From Candidatus Omnitrophota bacterium (GTDB lineage Bacteria; Omnitrophota; Gorgyraeia; 2-01-FULL-45-10), in contig JAPLMG010000024.1 in NCBI GenBank assembly GCA_026387165.1, positions 1 to 9,040 on the forward strand: 9,040 nt of DNA, written 5' to 3'. Under the pieces are notes generated by a model, which was given only the letters and a program-made list of their open reading frames with translations, ran no database searches and was not told the origin of the DNA. Every line of letters starts with the position of its first letter. Position 1 is the first letter of the stretch. Position numbers and translations under genes: made by a program. Positions 4,548 to 9,040 of the stretch are shown here, piece by piece.

Positions 4548-7214
4548 TTAGAAATTATACCTGAGCGTTACCGAACCGTAAATACCGAAGAACTCGTCCT
4601 TCACCTCTGCATCACAGACTCCGATTACAGAGATATCATTTTGAAACTCGAACGTCAGTTGGCCGCCGATATTGAAACTGTTCAGCGCCGGACTGGTACC
4701 GTTCGCGTTAAACGACGGGCCGCCACCGGTAAAGGTAGACGTCACCTCCATGGTGTCACCGATAAAATCATAGAACCATTTCCCATGTATCTCCGGAGTA
4801 AAAGCGCCCCATTCAAACTCCATCGGAGCGGCGATCCGCGCGCCTAGGCCTGACTGCAACTGGTCGTATTCCTGGCTCGCGACGCTCAGGCTGAGCGCGC
4901 CGGCCCGTGTTTCGGTATAGCTGTTCAGGTTTAGGCGGTTCCATTGGAGCGACAGGAGCGGCGTCAGCTCTATAATGTCTGTCACCTTGAATTCATAGCC
5001 GCCGCCGACATACATGCCATATTGCTGGCCGCCATACTCGGCATTCGCCGTTCTCATTATGGCGTTCCCGATATTTATATCGCGACGGCCGTTATACCAG
5101 TTATACGCGAAAACTCCGGCCGTGTTGATGAAGAAAGGAAGCTCCTCGTTCCTGTATCCGCCGTACAGTGTGGTCTGCGCGCTGTTAATATTGGTATTCG
5201 CGTTATTGGCATCCCCATCGACGTTACCGTATGCGTAGCCGCCGCTTAAGCCTACGGTAACGGTATCCAGGACAAGATAATCCATGCCGAGGGCGGTGCC
5301 GGCATTCCAGGCGTCATATCCCGCGATGCCATTGCGCATGCCCTGCGTCAGGTAACTGCCGTACCCCTTAGCCCAACCGCCGCCCAACTTGGTCGCATCG
5401 CCGGCTGACATTCCCATCATCGCGCCATTGCAGGCAAGACGCAATACTTCTTCCGTCCTGTCCAGGGAAACCCCGACGAAATTATTTAAAACCGTCGCGG
5501 TCGTATAAATGACTCCGGCATCGACCTCCGGAACCATCGTATCAAGCGCCGCTGCTATCTGCGGATCGCTTAAGGGATAGAGAGCGCTCAGCACGGTCGC
5601 CATATCACCAGTCGGATCTGCAATGGTGTCCAGAGCCGCGCCCGCGGCGCGAGCGTTAGAGTCGGTGGCCGCGGTGGCGAAAACGTCAACGGTATCCCAG
5701 GTTAATACTTCGAGCTCCAGATCCTGATTATTAATCGCATTCGCCTTGAAACTGACTCTCGGATTGCTTGAGTTGACGGTGCCGGGCACGCCAACTACAC
5801 CTCCTGCTCCGCCGTCAAGGATAGTCCATTTCGTTCCCACAGCAATGCCCGTATTGTGCGGCACGTCTACTGTGACGCTGAGAGTGGATCCTATCAAAGT
5901 TGTCATTGCACCGGCGCTTGCAATATTGCCCACGCCCGCGGCAGTAGCATTTAGAATAGTTGTACTCAGAGTTGGAGTGCCGGTCTGCGTATAATTACCT
6001 AACGCACCCGCTCCACTAAGCGTCAACGTGGCAGTGCCGAGATCGAGCGTGCCGGCATTATGCGCAATAGGGCCGGCAAGGTCGGTGGCGCCACCTATAG
6101 TTAATGTTCCCGCGGTGATAGTAGTAGCTCCGGTGTAGGTGTGGTTAGATCCGCCAAAAGTGAGCGTGCCTGTGCCTACTTTAGTTATACCGCCAGTGCC
6201 GGTAATATCGCCAGCATACGGCGCCGGGCTTGTATTATCTCCGCCAACCGTTAAGGTCGCAGCTCCAAGCGTCACATCGCCGCCATTTGCTCCGCCGCCG
6301 GTGAGAGAACCGATCGTGTTATCGAAGCCGGTAATGTCAAGAATGGCTCCGAACACGTCAGCCATAATCACAGCCGAGTTGTTGCCAAAGGCCGTGGTTC
6401 CAACGCCTGCCTTGAGTGTTCCGGCGCTTACTGTAGTCGCTCCGGTATAGGTGTTCGCTCCCTTAAGAGTTTGGGTGTTTGTGCCGACCTTGGTCAATCC
6501 GCCGGTGCCCGAGATCACGCCGTCGTAAGTAGCGGCTGTGTTAAGAGCGCCGGTCGTAAGCGTTGCTGCGCCGAGAATGACATTGCCGCCATTTGCTCCG
6601 CCGCCAGCAAGAGAACCGATCGTGTTATCGAAGCCGGTAATGTCAAGAATGGCTCCGGCAACATTGGCCATAGTCACGGCCGAGTTGTTACCAAAGGCCG
6701 TGGTTATAACGCCTGCCTTGAGCGTTCCGGCGTTTACTGCAGTCGCTCCGGTATAGGTGTTTGCGCCGCCTAAAATAAGAGTGCCTGCTCCTAACTTGGT
6801 CAGGCCATTGACGCCGGCAACTACGAGACTGATTGTGGCCGCTCCCGTGCCCATATCGTCGACGGTGATGGTGGGCGCTGGTACGCCATTATTAAGGGTG
6901 AGAATGTTTGCGGCGGTGCCGCCATTTTGCAAGTACCAGCTCTGGTCGCCGCCCACGTTCGCCGCGAAAGCTAAATTGCCGATCGTTCTGGCCTTGTCAA
7001 GGGTAACGTACCTGCAAACGGTGATTTTGCTCGTGTCGAAAGTCGCTATCTTACCCACGCCATCCGCGATTATGTTGCCGAGCCAGTTCGCAACACCATT
7101 CCAGTAGCCGTCACCATCATTGGTCCACGTGCCATTGGCATCGGCCGCAAACGCGGGCGTTGACAGCGAGCATACCATCGCAATCACCATGAGTACGAAA
7201 AGCAACTTCTTCAT
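4548..7214 (-). CDS. Autotransporter (type Va-like) with PATR passenger repeats and C-terminal beta-barrel
   Basis: The 888-residue exported protein starts at the ATG at 7212-7214, with AGAGG 7 nt upstream (7222-7226); the frame extends further upstream but without a signal peptide there. A Sec signal peptide (MKKLLFVLMV..., 1-23) ends in AFA before AD. The passenger (24 to about 600) is rich in Gly, Ala and Thr. It contains three autotransporter-associated repeats of the form LTKxGxxTLxLxGANTYTGATxVxAGTLKAG, near 138, 240 and 343, typical of beta-helix passengers. The C-terminal autotransporter barrel spans about 611-888 (GGGWAKGYGSY ... VTLRYNF) and ends in Phe, as expected for BAM-dependent insertion. 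The barrel exports the passenger or displays it at the surface. What the passenger binds is not evident, and no protease or adhesin motif is seen. It lies 40 bp downstream of the Spy-like gene with no terminator between. Confidence 0.93.
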   Translation of the reverse strand: MKKLLFVLMVIAMVCSLSTPAFAADANGTWTNDGDGYWNGVANWLGNIIADGVGKIATFDTSKITVCRYVTLDKARTIGNLAFAANVGGDQSWYLQNGGTAANILTLNNGVPAPTITVDDMGTGAATISLVVAGVNGLTKLGAGTLILGGANTYTGATAVNAGTLKAGVITTAFGNNSAVTMANVAGAILDITGFDNTIGSLAGGGANGGNVILGAATLTTGALNTAATYDGVISGTGGLTKVGTNTQTLKGANTYTGATTVSAGTLKAGVGTTAFGNNSAVIMADVFGAILDITGFDNTIGSLTGGGANGGDVTLGAATLTVGGDNTSPAPYAGDITGTGGITKVGTGTLTFGGSNHTYTGATTITAGTLTIGGATDLAGPIAHNAGTLDLGTATLTLSGAGALGNYTQTGTPTLSTTILNATAAGVGNIASAGAMTTLIGSTLSVTVDVPHNTGIAVGTKWTILDGGAGGVVGVPGTVNSSNPRVSFKANAINNQDLELEVLTWDTVDVFATAATDSNARAAGAALDTIADPTGDMATVLSALYPLSDPQIAAALDTMVPEVDAGVIYTTATVLNNFVGVSLDRTEEVLRLACNGAMMGMSAGDATKLGGGWAKGYGSYLTQGMRNGIAGYDAWNAGTALGMDYLVLDTVTVGLSGGYAYGNVDGDANNANTNINSAQTTLYGGYRNEELPFFINTAGVFAYNWYNGRRDINIGNAIMRTANAEYGGQQYGMYVGGGYEFKVTDIIELTPLLSLQWNRLNLNSYTETRAGALSLSVASQEYDQLQSGLGARIAAPMEFEWGAFTPEIHGKWFYDFIGDTMEVTSTFTGGGPSFNANGTSPALNSFNIGGQLTFEFQNDISVIGVCDAEVKDEFFGIYGSVTLRYNF
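6114..6725 (-). repeat. Tandem 306-bp (102-residue) duplication inside the autotransporter passenger
   Basis: The unit beginning at GTLKAG recurs after exactly 306 bp (6723-6725 and 6417-6419). The first ~150 bp of each unit are nearly identical at the DNA level, including AFGNNSAV and GAILDITGFDNTIGSL in the protein. The second halves have diverged (NTAATYDGVISG against NTSPAPYAGDITG). Confidence 0.85.
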
Positions 7215-7254
7215 CACGCTACCTCTTTCCGCTCTATCCAAAGTGCTGGGCTTT

Positions 7255-7785
7255 TTAACGCTGCGCGGAGTATTCGTCAAGCTCTTGCATTAGTTCCTCG
7301 TATCTACCCGCTTTCTTTGTATCAGCCGCGAAGTATTCGTCAAACTCTTGCATTAGTAACTTGAATCTATCTGCTTTCTTTGTATCAGCCGCCTTGTCCG
7401 GCACGGCCTGCTGCAGGCCCTTCTTATACTCTTCCTGCATACTACGCCATCTGGACATCTGCTCCGCAGTGAGTTCTTTTTCTATGGCTCTGACGCTCGC
7501 GATATCCTCATAGGTCGCGTCAGCTTGCATCCTGGCTATTGTCTGCAGTTTTATTTTTATCACATTCGGGTTCGCCTTATCCGCGATCAATTTATTGAGT
7601 TCGGCCCTGAGACCACCGAGCTTCTCCGCATTTTCCGTCATATAACTCTGGATCTTTGAGAGTATGCCGCGAAGATTTTTCTCCTGCTGGTCGGTAATGG
7701 AGAGCTCTTTCTTATACTTAAATATAGAATCCCCGCCTCTATCTTCAGCCGAGGATATAGAGACGTGATATAACGATGCCGCCAT
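7255..7785 (-). CDS. Spy/CpxP-like small periplasmic protein with C-terminal tandem repeat
   Basis: This is an exported, mostly helical protein with two LTxxQ-type motifs, ITDQQ (30-34) and LTAEQ (105-109), spaced as in the Spy/CpxP family of periplasmic chaperones and metal or stress sensors. The region between is a charged helical hairpin (KIQSYMTENAEKLGGL, then AELNKL). The C-terminus carries two copies of a 21-residue unit, AADTKKA-R---LMQE-DEY (132-152 and 153-173). Numbering is from the only in-frame ATG (7783-7785), but that start leaves only MAASLYHVSISSA as signal. The frame continues upstream, without ATG, GTG or TTG, as KYLYCFLIIVMAASLYHV. This makes a complete Sec signal peptide cleaved after SSA, so the real protein is probably longer. 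It is the first gene after the promoter at 7882-7909 and precedes the autotransporter. Exact function is inferred from family resemblance only. Confidence 0.8.
   Translation of the reverse strand: MAASLYHVSISSAEDRGGDSIFKYKKELSITDQQEKNLRGILSKIQSYMTENAEKLGGLRAELNKLIADKANPNVIKIKLQTIARMQADATYEDIASVRAIEKELTAEQMSRWRSMQEEYKKGLQQAVPDKAADTKKADRFKLLMQEFDEYFAADTKKAGRYEELMQELDEYSAQR
7267..7392 (-). repeat. 63-bp tandem repeat in the Spy-like gene
   Basis: Two adjacent 63-bp units encode 21 residues each (AADTKKA...DEY). The shared core GCTTTCTTTGTATCAGCC begins at 7310 and again at 7373. The DNA is still very similar, so the duplication looks fairly recent. Confidence 0.85.
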
Positions 7786-7881
7786 TACAATAATAAGGAA
7801 GCAATAGAGGTATTTATTTAGCTCATTGAAAATGCTGATAGGATACCCACCAAAAAATCATATCTCTTTATTTGATTGTTA

Positions 7882-7909
7882 AGTATACCACATATACATG
7901 CATAGTCAA
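7882..7909 (-). promoter_or_regulatory. Sigma70-type promoter with extended -10 for the Spy-like/autotransporter operon
   Basis: On the minus strand TTGACT (7904-7909) and TATACT (7882-7887) are 16 bp apart. TGG immediately before TATACT makes an extended -10. The predicted start is near 7875. An AAAGAG followed by an ATG at 7859-7861 lies just inside the transcript. Confidence 0.75.
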
Positions 7910-7925
7910 GTAATGAACTGTAAAC

Positions 7926-7951
7926 AAAAAACGGAGGGCATTAGCCTGCCG
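7926..7951 (-). terminator. Probable intrinsic terminator ending the PAP2/tRNA transcript
   Basis: On the minus strand a G+C-rich hairpin (CGG / CCG outer pairs and GGC / GCC inner pairs around TAAT, with unpaired or A-U positions between) is followed at once by six T (plus-strand A run 7926-7931). It lies just upstream of the next promoter. The stem is imperfect. Confidence 0.55.
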
Positions 7952-8173
7952 CTTTCACCACCAAAACCACCACCAAAGTAAGTGATTTTTATGTTTTGCA
8001 GGTGTTGTGATACCTTGAGTAATATAGAGTAGGGTAGAGACGTAACGGCTTGATACAGATAGGGATAAAGCAGAAAAGACGCAGTCTCCGTCGCTACTTG
8101 GAAACCACGTCTCTTATGTTGGCTGCGCCATGTACCCGAACAAAATTTCGATATAATTTTTGTGAGTGGTTCA
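7952..8173. other. Intergenic stretch without a recognised gene
   Basis: About 220 bp lie between the tRNA 3' end and the probable terminator. I see no credible protein: the minus-strand open frame here runs on into the tRNA gene. The stretch includes a GGTGGTGGTTTTGGTGGT run (minus strand, about 7957-7976) and an AT-rich patch near 8148-8160. If the terminator is real, this region is transcribed as a long 3' trailer of the tRNA. Confidence 0.5.
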
Positions 8174-8249
8174 TGGCGTCCCCGGGCAGAATCGAACTGC
8201 CACACCTGGCTTCGGAGGCCAGTAATCTATCCAATTGAACTACGGGGAC
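8174..8249 (-). tRNA. tRNA-Arg, anticodon CCG, with encoded CCA
   Basis: The 76 nt fold as a full cloverleaf. The acceptor stem is GTCCCCG / CGGGGAC, the D-loop has GG at 18-19, and the anticodon stem CTGGC / GCCAG surrounds loop CTCCGAA, giving anticodon CCG (reads CGG, Arg). The variable loop is GTGT. The T-arm GGCAG / CTGCC surrounds TTCGATT. The discriminator is G, followed by encoded CCA (8174-8176). In the D-stem GTTC faces GATT, leaving a T11-T24 mismatch and a G-T pair. The first ~23 nt are repeated upstream (8305-8418). Confidence 0.93.
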
Positions 8250-8418
8250 GTCTATTCCTTACAAATTCCTTTATGTTCAATTGGATGCCTACTGCGCGTC
8301 TAGGCTATCCAATTGAACTACGGGGACGTCTATTCCTTACAAATTCCTTTATGTTCAATTGGATGCCTACTGCGCGTCTATAGCTAAGCGGGCTATCCAA
8401 TTGAACTACGGGGACGTC
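8227..8418 (-). repeat. Tandem array of tRNA-Arg 5'-half copies with inverted repeats
   Basis: A 76-bp unit at 8227-8302 is repeated exactly at 8305-8380, and its first part recurs at 8391-8418. Each unit contains the tRNA 5' end (plus strand CTATCCAATTGAAC then TACGGGGACG) and a spacer. Each full unit also has an inverted copy of the D-arm (GTTCAATTGGAT). The inverted copy pairs with the next direct copy, GTTCAATTGGAT-GCC with GGC-T-ATCCAATTGAAC, forming a 15-bp stem with one bulge and a 13-nt loop (8275-8318). The second hairpin has a loop lengthened by TAGCTAAGCG (8381-8390). Only the copy at 8174-8249 continues into a full tRNA. The array fills the space between the PAP2 stop and the tRNA. 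Confidence 0.9.
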
Positions 8419-8431
8419 ATAGCCGATTGTA

Positions 8432-8947
8432 TCAGTCAATAGCCTTTTGTGTGTGCAGTAACATCCACCCGATCACGGTCCCTAAGATGGCGCCGGCTAA
8501 AACATCCGACGGGTAATGGACGCCCATATAGACCCTCGAGACTGCTGCAGCCGCGGCGAAAGAGTAAAACGCTACCGCATATCTTTTAAAGTATGCCGCT
8601 AGCGCCGTCGCTGCCATAAAGGATATGGCGGCATGGCCGGACGGGAACGACATGCTCTTCTCTTTTACGAGTAAAAATACATCGGTAAGCACAAGGAAAG
8701 GCCTCGGCCTTGCGACCAAGGTCTTGAGGGCCGATACAACATAAAAACTCACCGATAGTCCCGCGAGCATGATCAGGCCGAGAGTCCTTAGCTCTCTCTT
8801 TTTTGAGAAGAGAAGTACAAAGGAGGCTGCAAACAGGATGGGCCCGTCGCATATTTCACTTATCACGGGCATGATGAAATTGAAGAAAGGGTTGCTGAGG
8901 CCGTGGTTGATAAAAAAGAATACCGCTCTATCCGTATACTGAAGCAT
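8432..8947 (-). CDS. PAP2-family membrane phosphatase (undecaprenyl-pyrophosphatase or lipid phosphatase type)
   Basis: The 171-residue integral membrane protein starts at the ATG at 8945-8947, which has GGGAGG 6 nt upstream (8954-8959) and is preferred over an ATG at 8971. All three PAP2 motifs are present: K75-x6-R82-P83 (in KTLVARPRP), P102-S-G-H105, and S137-R-x5-H144-x3-D148 (in SRVYMGVHYPSD). The two His and the Asp form the catalytic site of this phosphatase superfamily. Several hydrophobic segments flank them. Members dephosphorylate undecaprenyl pyrophosphate, phosphatidylglycerol phosphate, phosphatidic acid or lipid A; the sequence alone does not say which. The size is typical of bacterial PAP2 enzymes. 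The gene ends 14 bp before the tRNA-fragment array, so read-through into the tRNA is likely. Confidence 0.93.
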   Translation of the reverse strand: MLQYTDRAVFFFINHGLSNPFFNFIMPVISEICDGPILFAASFVLLFSKKRELRTLGLIMLAGLSVSFYVVSALKTLVARPRPFLVLTDVFLLVKEKSMSFPSGHAAISFMAATALAAYFKRYAVAFYSFAAAAAVSRVYMGVHYPSDVLAGAILGTVIGWMLLHTQKAID

Positions 8948-9040
8948 AATTATCCTCCCGACCATCGTCATTCAGACTGTATCACAATTCGTGTTTTTAT
9001 TGCGCAGAAGAAATGAGCCCGCCACGCAAGATACGCCGCT

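Noticed and set aside
5746..7107. Pro/Val-rich plus-strand frames opposite the autotransporter
   Set aside because: They are shadows of the Gly/Thr/Ala-rich passenger repeats.
7215..7280. Upstream ATG (7280) for the autotransporter
   Set aside because: It would bury the signal peptide 22 residues inside; the ATG at 7214 has a good ribosome-binding site and overlaps nothing.
7906..8205. Minus-strand 99-residue open frame
   Set aside because: It runs through the tRNA and the predicted terminator and promoter, and matches no family I know.
8162..8383. Plus-strand open frame with a repeated peptide (FLTNSFMFNWMPTARL)
   Set aside because: It is antisense to the tRNA and its repeats; the peptide repeat is only the DNA repeat translated.
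8227..8418. CRISPR array
   Set aside because: Too few units, the spacers are repeated rather than unique, and the repeat is a tRNA fragment.
9013..9040. Plus-strand ATG followed by SPPRKIRR to the window edge
   Set aside because: It could be the start of a divergent gene, but nine codons with only a weak GAAG before them are not enough to call.

Overview
This window is almost entirely minus-strand and carries seven protein genes and one tRNA gene. It looks like chromosomal DNA of a Gram-negative (diderm) bacterium: a type V-style autotransporter with an outer-membrane beta-barrel ending in F, a Spy-like periplasmic protein and a lipoprotein signal are all present. The mix of genes, the frequent ATA and AGA/AGG codons and the scattered short palindromic repeats resemble uncultured candidate-phylum bacteria such as Omnitrophota. 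That placement is inference and not secure.

Layout, right to left in the direction of transcription. (1) A PAP2 phosphatase (8432-8947) is followed by an array of partial copies of the 5' half of a tRNA gene (8227-8418), then the intact tRNA-Arg(CCG) (8174-8249). About 220 bp of unassigned sequence then leads to a probable terminator (7926-7951). (2) A strong promoter (7882-7909) drives a Spy/CpxP-like small exported protein (7255-7785, probably longer) and, 40 bp downstream, a large autotransporter (4548-7214). An alpha/beta-hydrolase lipoprotein (3559 to 4494 or 4419) follows. (3) A gene-poor stretch (3104-3558) is filled with hairpin repeats. (4) A GIY-YIG protein (2855-3103) has its own promoter. 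(5) A second strong promoter (2769-2797) drives a membrane-anchored coiled-coil protein (2134-2691), the radical-SAM heme chaperone hemW (1014-2132) and malQ (986 and onward past the left edge).

How the genes may work together: the Spy-like protein and the autotransporter appear to share a transcript, and a periplasmic chaperone beside a large secreted barrel protein is a sensible pair. The coiled-coil, hemW and malQ genes are tightly packed and probably co-transcribed, although their functions do not form an obvious pathway.

The most unusual features are three. First, the tandem array upstream of tRNA-Arg, in which the first ~23 nt of the tRNA recur three times with inverted copies that form long hairpins. 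Second, hemW has no ATG, GTG or TTG in frame before its FeS-cluster motif. Third, the signal peptide of the Spy-like protein lies upstream of the only in-frame ATG and is separated from an upstream ATG by a one-base shift at a run of six T.
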